Shown here piece after piece: positions 17,409 to 27,400 of a stretch of 49,775 bases of DNA. The DNA is from Schlesneria paludicola DSM 18645. Lineage in GTDB: Bacteria > Planctomycetota > Planctomycetia > Planctomycetales > Planctomycetaceae. Below the pieces are notes generated by a model that saw nothing but the letters and a program-made list of their open reading frames with translations, was not told the DNA's origin and ran no database searches. The stretch lies in NCBI RefSeq assembly GCF_000255655.1, contig NZ_JH636435.1, positions 1,068,697 through 1,118,471 on the forward strand. The letters run 5' to 3'. Both the position numbers and the translations under genes were made by a program. The number at the start of each line of letters is the position of its first letter. Within the stretch, counting starts at the first letter, position 1.

Positions 17409-20400
17409 ATGACGAATCCCTCTTCGCCAGGCAACACGTTATCGGAACAATCGTCCCCGGCGGATCAGCTCGGTCGGGGGGGCGGCTGGCTCGACGAAGC
17501 TCCCAGCAATTTTCGCATGGGAATGATTCGACGTATCCGTATCGTGACAATCACCTTAGTCACCATCGCCATCGCGGCCTTGCTGTGGTGGCAACTCTTT
17601 GAACCATTCCAGCACACCAACGCGCATCTTTTGCTGGTAACGGGCGAGCGGAGTGTGCTGGACGACGCAGATCCAGCACGATCCTCGGCAGAAAAAGATC
17701 TCCTCATTGGTGATGCGGAACGGATTTCACCTGCGGCCGATTTCGTCGCCGAAGACATGCTTGCCTTTGAGCCCCTCCAACGGCAATTTTCGCTGCAAAC
17801 CAAGACGAGCGGTGCCAAGCGAGGAGATCTTCGTGAACTGCTCGATCTCCGGCGATTGAAAAGCACCCTCAACGAGATGTCCGATGACCAGTCGGATGTC
17901 CTGATGGTCTATCTGGCGACTCGCACGCGCGTCGACGATGGGGAGGCCTTTCTTGAGCTGAATATCCGTCGGGAGTTCATGAATTCAGGAGAATCGCGTC
18001 TCGACGAATTTTTGCGAATCCTTTCACGAGCAGACGCTCCTGTGAAATTGTTGATTATCGATGCTGGACGATTTGAAGCAGATCCCTCGATAGGGATGGT
18101 TCTCAATGAATTTCCGCACCTGCTCGAGCGCGCGGTCGCCAGAACAAATGATCCCCACTTGTGGGTACTCTGCTCAAATCGGTCACTGGAACGATCGCAT
18201 GTTTCCCGATCGCTTGAACGTTCAGTATTTGGGTGGTTCGTCGTAAGGGGGCTGCAAGGCGCCGCCGATTTCAATCATGATCGAAATATAGACCTCGATG
18301 AATTGACTCGCTTCGTCTCCAAGCAAGTCTCGGAATTTGTCCAACAGACAACGGGTGGAACACAGACTCAAGTCCCTGCGCTTCTGTGGGGCGGGGGGAC
18401 GCTGACGCCGCAAGCAAAGCTGCCGATCCTCTTGCCTGTTGACAAATCACAGAATCTCGCGGGCCCCGCTGACGATCCTGAAGAATGGGTGCAGTCGACA
18501 CGGCAGCAGTCGCTCAGTGCATCCGTGCTGTCGGTCTCGAACGGCCCAATCACGTTCACACCTCGAGCCGACGCAAACAGCGTTTCCACACAGGCCAATT
18601 CCCGACTGTCGTCGATCGTACCCTCGAGCGTCCAATTGCGCGGACTCGGATCGATTAATCTCGATCGCTCCGCCGCGTTAAAATCGACGGAGCGTCCGGC
18701 AAGCGACCAGGCGGCAAAATCAAAGACTCCTGCGGATGCCGGGGTGGATGCAAACGGTACTTCCTCCGATTCCGCTGACACCGCCACCGGCGATGGAAAA
18801 CAAACGGAGAAGAAATCACCGTTTGAGGCGAAAGATGCCGTTATTCTGGCCAAACTTTTCTCGGAAGTTTGGGACCTGAGAGATGATCTCGAACTCGGAC
18901 GGACGGGGGGCTTCAACCCCTCGGTCTCGGCACCTGAAGAATGGCGCCAATTGATTGAACGGTTACTGCTGCAAGAGCGGCTGTTTCGCGCAGCACGAAT
19001 CAGTGATCTGTTTCAGATTTCCAAGACCGTCAAGACAATCCGAGAGGGATTGAATTCACTATCGCGGAATGAAGTGCTCGCGTTTCGACCAGGCCAGGAT
19101 TTCCGAACAGCCGAATTGATCCGACAGATTCGAGACCGGATGAACGAACATCCGGTCAATGTGATCCGGCCATTTTCGTTCGGAATGGCGGAGCTCATTG
19201 CTCGACAGAACGGACAGCCAATCAATGCCGAAATTCAAACGACGATTGCGGAATGGGATCAACTGATCGAGCAGGGCACCGAGTCCGCATTTCAAGAATG
19301 GATCTTGAAGCAAACACCAGCCACCGCGGACATGGTTGAAATGCGACTCGCACGGCTCTTGGCATCAGAAACGGCTGTCAGCTGGACCACGAAGCAGTTC
19401 GCGTTGAGGGTCTGTCGTGTCGCCGAAAAAACGGCAACGTTCACTCTCGACTGCGACCTTTGGGTTGGTGCAGAATTTGATGACGCCGAACGACTGCGAA
19501 ACGTTGGCGAGCGAACGTTACTGGATGGACTCGGCCGCGATCGTGAAAACGAAGGCCTCAAATGGTTACGTCAAGCCTTGGCAAAATATGAGCGGACGGC
19601 CGAAAATCTGGCAGAGATTCAATTCGCCAGTCAGATTTGCGATCAACTAACACTTCGCTTGCCACAGTATGTACGGTGGCACAATGAATCGTGTCGGTCG
19701 ACCGGCTGCACGCCTCAAAGTGTGGATATTTCTCGGCTGGCTGAAGACCTGGCGCAACTGAATCTACGACTCGATTCACCAGTGCCCAGCCAATTGAACG
19801 AGATCCAGAATCTGTCGATGCGGCTGAATGCATCGCAAGCAAAAATCGAAGAACAGCTTAATTCCTCGCGCATTGGAGGGGCTACGCAAAGTGCGTTCCT
19901 TCCTGGCGATCAATTGCCCATCGAAGCCGTCCTCAACACGACTTTGCCGACCAGCCCGGCACGCTTGCGTCTATTACAAAAACTGATCGAAATCGATCGC
20001 CGGAATGTCTCACGGGTCGATCTGCCACGAGTATTCCAACCGATCGCATCAGACGATTCGTACGTACCGGTCGACTGGGAATGGCCCGCGCGTAGCCTCG
20101 AACTTGACTTGCTCACTCCGCAGTTAGGGGCCCTGAACATTCCCAGCCTGCAATCGGAATTCGCAAAACTCAAGAACCAGCTAACGGACCTTGAAGAAGC
20201 GGCGGTGAAGCCGGATGACACCCTGACCCCACGTCAGCGCAGCGACATGTTGTGGGGAAAGTACCAATCGCTGAGTGGTGGCCTCAAGAGGTTCTACCTG
20301 AACTGGGCAGGACAAGTGCTGTCGATCACGAAAGGCGTGAACGTTTCGGGCGACACGAAAGTCAGTCTCAAACATCGCCAGGCAATCCGTGTCGCTCGCC

Positions 20401-22799
20401 GCGGTCTGCAATTGCTTCCTCCCCTATCGATCGCGTCGGGAGAGATCCAAAGCCCAACGAGATTGATGGAACAAGCGGACGCTTACCGGCTGTTGAACTG
20501 GCAGGCGTCGCGGTTCGAACGGGTTCGTTCAGGAGCCCCACGGCAAGAAGAAGCGGCGCTCACTGAACTGATTCAATCATGCCGCTCGCAAGCCGCGCAA
20601 TGGCAACAGCAGCCCTCTGTAACAATTGGGGGAATTTCCCAGCTTGAATGGCATGGTACCGAGTCGATTTCGTTCGAATCGATCTCAGAACGCACGATTG
20701 AATTTCAATTGAACTGGTCCGGCGCCCCGAAGACTCCTGCTTGGGTTACAGTGCACTATGATCCAGAGATGATCGACGTCAAGATCGACTCCGATTCCCT
20801 GGTTCAACTCTATGGTAAAACGTCGTTCCTCGAGCCGCAGATCTTGCCCGATCGACCTGCGACGTTCGCACTGTCTTCAGACCACCCGTTAAGCGTCAGG
20901 CTTACGGTTCGCAGCCGCGCGAATACCATGGGAAACACGCATTTGATCGTGTATGCCGCAACGAGCATTGGCACGGCCCGAAAGGACGTTTCGATTCTTC
21001 TACCGGCGCGACCAACCCTTGACCTTGCCATTGATGGGGTTTCCGGAAGCTGGACTGATGCGGACGGGAGGTTACGCCTGCACCCGTTCGCCAATCGATC
21101 GACGGGATATACGATCAGTCTGATCAACCGCAATTCGCAGCCACGTGAACTGTCCGTAAAATGGTTGGGACTGCGTCAACCAAGCCGCGTCGAAATCCCC
21201 CGCTTTGAAGTGTCAGCCACAGACGCGGGCAATTTGCTTGATCGCCTGGGTCCCACGGAACCACTCGTGACGGTCCCTGATTTCGGACTGCCTCCCGACG
21301 ATAAGCCCGTAAAGATCCCCTTTCCAAAACCGAACGTCGAACCGCCCAGCGCGCCGGGTGCACCAACGCCATCTCTCGTTCCACACGGAATGCTCCTCGT
21401 CGTCACCGATCGTAAATCAGAACGATCGCTGATCAGACTCGTTCAGGTCGCCCCCCAGCGACCGCGAAGGTTCGTTCATCCTCAAGTACGATACAACGCC
21501 GACCGCGAAAGAATTGAAGTCACGGTTGTTCCCGTTGATCGATCACTGATCCCTCCGGAAGGCATCAGAATTCATGCCGAGACCGTGGAGCCGATTGCGG
21601 ACGACGCCGCCCGCGAGCTCGATGCGGACTTGGCGGGGCCTGGATTCGAAGCAAAAATGTTTGTCGAAGTCGCGAGCCGGCTGGAGAAGGCGATCACGCT
21701 ACGGCTGAACGTCGACGACTATCCACGCGCCTTCACGTTTCGCGTCCCCTGTCAGGGAAATACGGGCTATCTACCGGAAGTCCTGGATGCGATGTCAACT
21801 TCGATCACATTCCCCAAACCTCAAAGTTCCTATCAGAGTCCGCTCGAAGAACTGTCAGTCGAGCTTCAAATGGACGTTCCCGAAGGCTCATTTCAGGTTC
21901 CGGGTGATTTGCTGGAAGTTGGCATCGACCGCAATAACGATCGCGATTTCCGTGATGAACCTGTCCTGATATTGAAGACGGATCGGCAGATTCAGGTAAC
22001 ACAACTTCAATTCAGTCCCGAAGGTCAGTTGAACCTTCTTGCCAACGTCGGCGACTTCAAAGTCCGAGTTCCTGCCAATGGAGTGCGGAGTGCGAACGTC
22101 CAGTTGCTTGCTCGGCTCACCATTTCCGACCGCACAGTCTGGAGCCGTCCCGTTCCAGTGACGATTGACGCAGCACTCCCTCGAATTCGACAAGTTACGG
22201 TCAGCCCACCGGGCCCCATCGTCATCGGTACTCCGATTCAATTGGCGGTCAATGCAAGCGACAACGATCTGAGCGGGATCGCTCGAGTCGAAATGGCATT
22301 TGACACCGAGCGAACGGGACAAATCCCAATCAAAGCGAAGTTGATCAGTGCGGAACTGGCAGCCGACGACAAGTGGCATGCGATCATTCCCACGAAAGAC
22401 CTTACGCCGGGTCTGCATACTCTCTTGGTTCGCGCCGTTGATCGAGTCGACAACGTTGGCGAAGTCACCAAGGTCAAGCTGACCGCAATCAGTGCCGAAG
22501 AGGCAGCAAAACTGAGTGCCGCACCGGTATCGATCAGTGGAGTCGTGATTTTTGCGGAGATGCCTGCCGCTGGAATCCTGGTTTCGGCCGAAAATGCGGA
22601 CGGCCCTAAAGAGAATGCTCCCAAAATTGATCCATCAGAAACGGACGACAATGGCCAATTTCGACTCAAGGGATTGGTCCCGGGTAAGTGGAAGATCCGG
22701 GCCAAAGGCGTTGTGCGGAACAAAACGCGTACCACAGAGCAAGACCTAGTTATCAAGCCATCCGAAACACCGCAACCGTTAAAGTTTACGCTTAAGTAG
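17409..22799 (+). CDS. Giant inner-membrane-anchored periplasmic protein with pseudo-caspase domain (candidate T6SS envelope component)
   Basis: 1796 residues. A cytoplasmic tail (1-44) and a single membrane helix at 45-62 (IVTITLVTIAIAALLWWQLF) precede a periplasmic remainder of about 1730 residues. Residues about 70-335 have the layout of a caspase-like (C14) domain: VLMVYLATRTRVDDG at about 160-175 occupies the His position, LLIIDAGRFEADPS at about 213-226 the Cys position, and DFNHDRNIDLDELTRF an EF-hand-like loop, then a GGTQTQVP block. Both catalytic residues appear replaced, so it is probably inactive. Alpha-helical and coiled regions fill about 470-1080, and beta-sandwich domains fill the rest (VTVSPPGPIVIGTPIQLAVN; a final carboxypeptidase-regulatory-like domain with DDNGQFRLKGLVPGKWKIRA). 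It is positioned between the spike genes and tssKLM. A scaffold role in the T6SS membrane complex is inferred, not shown. Confidence 0.8.
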   Translation: MTNPSSPGNTLSEQSSPADQLGRGGGWLDEAPSNFRMGMIRRIRIVTITLVTIAIAALLWWQLFEPFQHTNAHLLLVTGERSVLDDADPARSSAEKDLLIGDAERISPAADFVAEDMLAFEPLQRQFSLQTKTSGAKRGDLRELLDLRRLKSTLNEMSDDQSDVLMVYLATRTRVDDGEAFLELNIRREFMNSGESRLDEFLRILSRADAPVKLLIIDAGRFEADPSIGMVLNEFPHLLERAVARTNDPHLWVLCSNRSLERSHVSRSLERSVFGWFVVRGLQGAADFNHDRNIDLDELTRFVSKQVSEFVQQTTGGTQTQVPALLWGGGTLTPQAKLPILLPVDKSQNLAGPADDPEEWVQSTRQQSLSASVLSVSNGPITFTPRADANSVSTQANSRLSSIVPSSVQLRGLGSINLDRSAALKSTERPASDQAAKSKTPADAGVDANGTSSDSADTATGDGKQTEKKSPFEAKDAVILAKLFSEVWDLRDDLELGRTGGFNPSVSAPEEWRQLIERLLLQERLFRAARISDLFQISKTVKTIREGLNSLSRNEVLAFRPGQDFRTAELIRQIRDRMNEHPVNVIRPFSFGMAELIARQNGQPINAEIQTTIAEWDQLIEQGTESAFQEWILKQTPATADMVEMRLARLLASETAVSWTTKQFALRVCRVAEKTATFTLDCDLWVGAEFDDAERLRNVGERTLLDGLGRDRENEGLKWLRQALAKYERTAENLAEIQFASQICDQLTLRLPQYVRWHNESCRSTGCTPQSVDISRLAEDLAQLNLRLDSPVPSQLNEIQNLSMRLNASQAKIEEQLNSSRIGGATQSAFLPGDQLPIEAVLNTTLPTSPARLRLLQKLIEIDRRNVSRVDLPRVFQPIASDDSYVPVDWEWPARSLELDLLTPQLGALNIPSLQSEFAKLKNQLTDLEEAAVKPDDTLTPRQRSDMLWGKYQSLSGGLKRFYLNWAGQVLSITKGVNVSGDTKVSLKHRQAIRVARRGLQLLPPLSIASGEIQSPTRLMEQADAYRLLNWQASRFERVRSGAPRQEEAALTELIQSCRSQAAQWQQQPSVTIGGISQLEWHGTESISFESISERTIEFQLNWSGAPKTPAWVTVHYDPEMIDVKIDSDSLVQLYGKTSFLEPQILPDRPATFALSSDHPLSVRLTVRSRANTMGNTHLIVYAATSIGTARKDVSILLPARPTLDLAIDGVSGSWTDADGRLRLHPFANRSTGYTISLINRNSQPRELSVKWLGLRQPSRVEIPRFEVSATDAGNLLDRLGPTEPLVTVPDFGLPPDDKPVKIPFPKPNVEPPSAPGAPTPSLVPHGMLLVVTDRKSERSLIRLVQVAPQRPRRFVHPQVRYNADRERIEVTVVPVDRSLIPPEGIRIHAETVEPIADDAARELDADLAGPGFEAKMFVEVASRLEKAITLRLNVDDYPRAFTFRVPCQGNTGYLPEVLDAMSTSITFPKPQSSYQSPLEELSVELQMDVPEGSFQVPGDLLEVGIDRNNDRDFRDEPVLILKTDRQIQVTQLQFSPEGQLNLLANVGDFKVRVPANGVRSANVQLLARLTISDRTVWSRPVPVTIDAALPRIRQVTVSPPGPIVIGTPIQLAVNASDNDLSGIARVEMAFDTERTGQIPIKAKLISAELAADDKWHAIIPTKDLTPGLHTLLVRAVDRVDNVGEVTKVKLTAISAEEAAKLSAAPVSISGVVIFAEMPAAGILVSAENADGPKENAPKIDPSETDDNGQFRLKGLVPGKWKIRAKGVVRNKTRTTEQDLVIKPSETPQPLKFTLK

Positions 22800-22945
22800 T
22801 CTTTCAACGTTGCAGAATTTTACGGCTGTGCAACTCACGCGTTTGGAACGGTTAGTCCGATAAAACGAAGCCGGATGGCAGCGATGCAGGGGGACAGACC
22901 GTCCAATTGCCAAGGCTTTCCGTTCACGGATGATGAATCGGCGTC

Positions 22946-24379
22946 ATGCACGTATCTCATTACCGCAGTATTATTGCATTCCTTCTGTCGTGCTCCATTT
23001 TCGGTTGCGCGGCACTGCCGCCAGCTGCTGCGCCTGCAGTACCTGCACCTCCCACATCCGCCGCGGGTGCAGGGGGTACCACCATCGTGGCGATCGCGCC
23101 CCCCGCTGGGCCAAAGTGCACGATCTGGGACTTCCTGGGCGTGAAGATGTTGTGCAACGATTTGATTATGGTTGCCGACTGCGGACTGAATCTCCTCGGA
23201 AATGCATTCCCCGGCCTGGCATCGGGGTTACCAATGAGTAACCTCTCGAATCCAGCGAATCTCACGTCTTCGAACCCCGCGGTCGCCGCGGCGGCCGCCG
23301 CCAAAGCGGACGAAAATGCTGCCCCTCAAAAAGTCGCCGCAATTCGTTATCTCGGAACGCTGGGGTGCGGAGGGTGTTATCCAGACATCGAAAAAGCCTT
23401 GCTCGCTGGACTGGATGACTGTACCGAGGCCGTGCGTTTCGAAGCGGCATCGGCACTCGCCGAAACGTCACGAAACCAATGCCGTTACTGCACGAAGAAT
23501 AATTGCTGCAGCGTCAACGTCCGTAAGAAGCTCATCAAAATTGCGACGGAAACGAACGACAAGGGATGCTTTGTCGAACCTTCTGCTCGTGTACGCCGCA
23601 TGGCGCGCGTGGCCCTTTGCAACTGCGAGTGCGACCCACTTGATGCGGTACCACAACCGACACCGGAAGAAGGTCCGTCACCCGATGGTGCCGTGCCCCC
23701 TGCGCCCGACGCCAGCCTCGGAATCAAGGTTCATGAGGGACGTCCCGCCGAGAAACAAATTGAAACGGCAACGTTCGTCGGAAAGCGTGCAAATACAAAG
23801 TCGGGTTCGGCATCTTCGACAAGCGCGGAAGGTCCTGCGACGGCAGGAGTCACGGATCGACCTGGCCACACGGTGGTCAAACAATATGATCGATCCTTCA
23901 AACAGCCCGACATTATCGTTAAGACATCAGATGTAAGCACCAAGGCCGCTCGCTCGGGGGTGACGGTCGCAGAGTCGAAACTCGGTAACACATCCGTCCG
24001 CGAACCAGTAGGACCACGAATTCGGTGGGAACGATCGGCCGTATCGGTCTATCGTTTTGAGACAAAGAGCGAGGCCGTGTCCGCGATGGATTTCATTCGA
24101 AGGAAAGCCCTGGGAGAAGATCCGCAGTTGCCTGCCAATGTGAGCCTGAAGCACGTGACGACGCGAGAAGTCGGCTGGACAAGACCACAAGACTTCCGTT
24201 CACCCGAACTTGCTCAGATTTTGTTTGAGCTGCCCGTGGGACAAGTCAGCCCTGTGATCGAGGTCGGCGAAACCTTGATGGTCTGCCGAGTGCTGGAACG
24301 CGAACCGCACGTCGCCGCGGCGAGCGCCCCTGCTTCAGAGGAAGCGTACGAAACGGGCGACGAAGAGCAAGAAGAGTGA
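22946..24379 (+). CDS. Lipoprotein with Cys-rich HEAT repeats and parvulin-like C-terminal domain (candidate TssJ substitute)
   Basis: 477 residues. A signal peptide ends in SIFGC, placing a lipidated Cys at 21, followed by an Ala/Pro-rich linker. Residues about 121-231 look like HEAT repeats (KVAAIRYLGTLGCGGCYPDI; CTEAVRFEAASALAETSRN; ARVRRMARVALCNCECDP) and carry unusual Cys clusters (CGGC, CRYCTKNNCC, CNCEC). A low-complexity linker of about 130 residues follows. Residues about 370-452 resemble the end of a PpiC/parvulin prolyl isomerase (SPELAQILFELPVGQVSPVI, then a VCRVLERE finish). It lies between the two giant anchored proteins, 146 and 115 bases from them. An outer-membrane-facing lipoprotein here, in a locus with no TssJ, suggests it anchors the complex to the outer membrane; this is inference. 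Confidence 0.78.
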   Translation: MHVSHYRSIIAFLLSCSIFGCAALPPAAAPAVPAPPTSAAGAGGTTIVAIAPPAGPKCTIWDFLGVKMLCNDLIMVADCGLNLLGNAFPGLASGLPMSNLSNPANLTSSNPAVAAAAAAKADENAAPQKVAAIRYLGTLGCGGCYPDIEKALLAGLDDCTEAVRFEAASALAETSRNQCRYCTKNNCCSVNVRKKLIKIATETNDKGCFVEPSARVRRMARVALCNCECDPLDAVPQPTPEEGPSPDGAVPPAPDASLGIKVHEGRPAEKQIETATFVGKRANTKSGSASSTSAEGPATAGVTDRPGHTVVKQYDRSFKQPDIIVKTSDVSTKAARSGVTVAESKLGNTSVREPVGPRIRWERSAVSVYRFETKSEAVSAMDFIRRKALGEDPQLPANVSLKHVTTREVGWTRPQDFRSPELAQILFELPVGQVSPVIEVGETLMVCRVLEREPHVAAASAPASEEAYETGDEEQEE

Positions 24380-24494
24380 TGTTATGGGATACACCGGTCA
24401 CTCCCTCGCCACGAATCTCGGGTCGATTAGGCTTGAAAGCACTGGCACTCATTTGATTCATTCACGGCCACAAGCAGCATAAAAGTGATATTTC

Positions 24495-27400
24495 ATGGCG
24501 GACGGCAAACCTACTGCAGAAGGCAGCCCCAAAGACTGGCGCGGTGTCTCCACGTCTGCAGCAGCTCCCGTTCCAGAATATCGCTGGAAGAGTGATGCAC
24601 GCGAAACAGTTCCGCTCCACACGCGACGCGCGAACGTCAAACGTCGCTTACGTCTTCTCGCACTGGGCTCACTGATTGCCGCAATTTCCACCGCGTTTCT
24701 AGTGGAGCTCCTCTTCTCGCCACCGCGAACGCCGATGATCGTCATCGCTCCGTCAGAATACGAGTGGCCGTTTCAGCCGTTGTCTTGGATTCAGGAAGAT
24801 CTTGAGGGGTTTCGCAGCCTGGATCGCGAGACGCTGGATATCCACGCGATTGACGTCGGGTGGAAGACAAAAGACCAGGGGTTGCGGCAACTGGATCTCA
24901 AGCTACAAAACATTGTCCGTCAATCGCATCGACCACATGCGATCGTACTGTACCTGCGAATGCATTCGGCCGTCGATGGCGTCGGCACCGCGTGCCTTGT
25001 CCCCCCTGGCGCATCACCATTCAATAGCGACTCTTGGTTGCCAGTCAAGGACATCCTCGAGCGGTTTAAACAACAGAATGTGCCCGATTCGATCCCCAAG
25101 CTTGTCATCCTCGACTGCCAGAACGTCCTTGTCAGTTGGAAGCAGGGAATTGTCTTCAATACGTTCGCCGCACGTCTGCCTGAAACGGTTTCGGATGCGG
25201 CGATTCCCAATCTGACCGTTTTGAGCGCGGCCGGGCCCACTCAAACAGCGGCCACGTCAGTCGAATTGCGACACGGAGTCTTCGCCCATTTTCTGCGCCT
25301 GGGATTGGCAGGCGCCGCGGATGCCGAATCCGGCAACGGTGATCGACTTGTTTCTGTCCGTGAGCTTCATCGTTACCTCGCTCGGAACGTCAACGAGTGG
25401 AGTCTGCGAACTCGCGGATCGGCCCAGCAACCGCAGCTCATTCCATTCGAACCCGTCGACTTCGACGTGACGACAGTCTTCAATGCCCGCGCCACCAAAC
25501 GGGTCGATCCGACCTCTCGACTTGCCTCGAACACGGCCTCGATCGTATCCGCGAATGAACTCAATCAACTTTGGAAAAAGCTCGACGAATCACAATCGCT
25601 TGATCCCATTCGATTTCATCCTATCGAATACACCGAATTGGAGGATCGCCTCTGCTGGCTCGAGCGTGCATCGGACAGCGGAGCGGCATACGCCCGATCT
25701 GCACGGCGCCTATTTCATGAACTGCAACAAAAGCTCGAGGCCACCGAGCCATCGAATGCCGACGATCGATCACCGCGAGCATTCCCAAATCGATGGGCAA
25801 AGCTGAATCATGAGCCGATTCTGAGTGCCCCTGCCGCACGAATGAGCAGCTTGGCATTGAACGACTTTTTCGGTGCGACAGATCCTACGTCGGCAGAGAA
25901 CTATCGATCCATCATTGGCGAATTCAAGAAGTCGCCCTCCGAGGCCACTCTGAACATGGTCGTTCAGTCAATCTCAGGAAACATCGAATACGCACAACTC
26001 GAGATCACCTGTTTGCTGCGACTCTGGCAGCGATACGGAGTGGCACGTCTCTGGCCGAATAGTCCGCTGTTGTCCACAGCAATCGAATTGCACGAACTGT
26101 CCGAGTCCGCGTCTGTTCCCTCGGACGAGCGGGCATTGGAATGGATTCGTCCCTTCATTGATGCCGCGGATGGGCATCGACGTCGAATCGACGATCGTTC
26201 TTTTCTCGGAGGCGATCCGCCTGAAGCGGAAATCACTGAAGCGCGTCGGCTTTACCATCAAGCGTCACAGATTGCCGTTGAGGTCTCACGAGCCTACGCG
26301 ACGCGTGATCGCCTGGACCATTCCTTGCCCTTCTTCGCGGAATACCTCGCTCGCCCACCTCTCGACGGGCACGTGTCGTCGATGCCATTGGCCGCTGCCA
26401 AGAGTCTGCTGTTCGATTTATTGCATAAGCTGGAGTTGCTTGAAGACGCCTTATCAAACCCAGTCGCGACAGCGGGAGGGGATTCGGTCCAACTTCCATT
26501 CCAACGACTTCTCAGCGATATCGACACGCAGTTCAAACAACTCACAGACCATCTGGCGGGCGAATACGATCGGTTGCTGCAAACCAACGAGCTGAAGCCA
26601 GAGATCTGGAACGGCATTGATGGACTTCTATCGATGCCGCTGCTGCCTTCGCGAAATGAACGACTGGAACTTGCACCTGCACAGCAGCGCGGTCTATTGC
26701 GGGAAAAGCGGGCGCAGTTGGGACGCAAACTTGTCGATCGACCTCAAGAGCCGGGACCGGTGACCGGTGGCGAGGCACGTTCGAAAGATCAGGCGGCCTC
26801 GCAACAAGGTGAGCCGAAGAGAACCGCAAATCACTCGCACGAATTCCTGCGGATGGGCGAATATCTGGACGAACTTTTGATTAAAGTTCCCGAAAACCTG
26901 GCACTCGCCATGGTACGACGGGAAAAAACGCGCGTCGCCCCGGTCGATTCGGCGGCCAACTCAGATCCAGCGATTTCAAGGCATGACGTTGAAACGATTG
27001 CAGAAACACAAGGTCGACGGTTTCGCCAATTCATGCTGTCAGTGTCGGAAATCACTCAATCCGACACTGAACGTCAAATGGCGGCGATGGATCGAAGTGT
27101 CTTGCAAAACTCCCTGGGCGAACGAGTTCTTCGCGCGTCTGCTTCGGTGATGCCGACACGTGTCAAAGTCGATCCCATTTCGGCTCGCCGCAGTGAAGAC
27201 CTTCGGCGACTCTTGCTGTGGCAAAGCCGCCGGGTTCTGGATGATTTTTGGGGAAGTCAGTCTCCCGAAGAGCCGCCATTTTTCGACGTCGCCGCAAGCA
27301 CCTTGCTGAGGACAGCGGGGCTCACCGGAAAACCGACAGTCCGCTCGTTGTCCGAAGCCAAAGATCTGGACATCCGACTAAAGCGATACCGAACCGCCGC

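Noticed and set aside
24443..24460. Sigma-54-like TGGCAC element upstream of giant protein 2
   Set aside because: The second half (TTGAT) is one base too close and does not match TTGCA, so it is not convincing.
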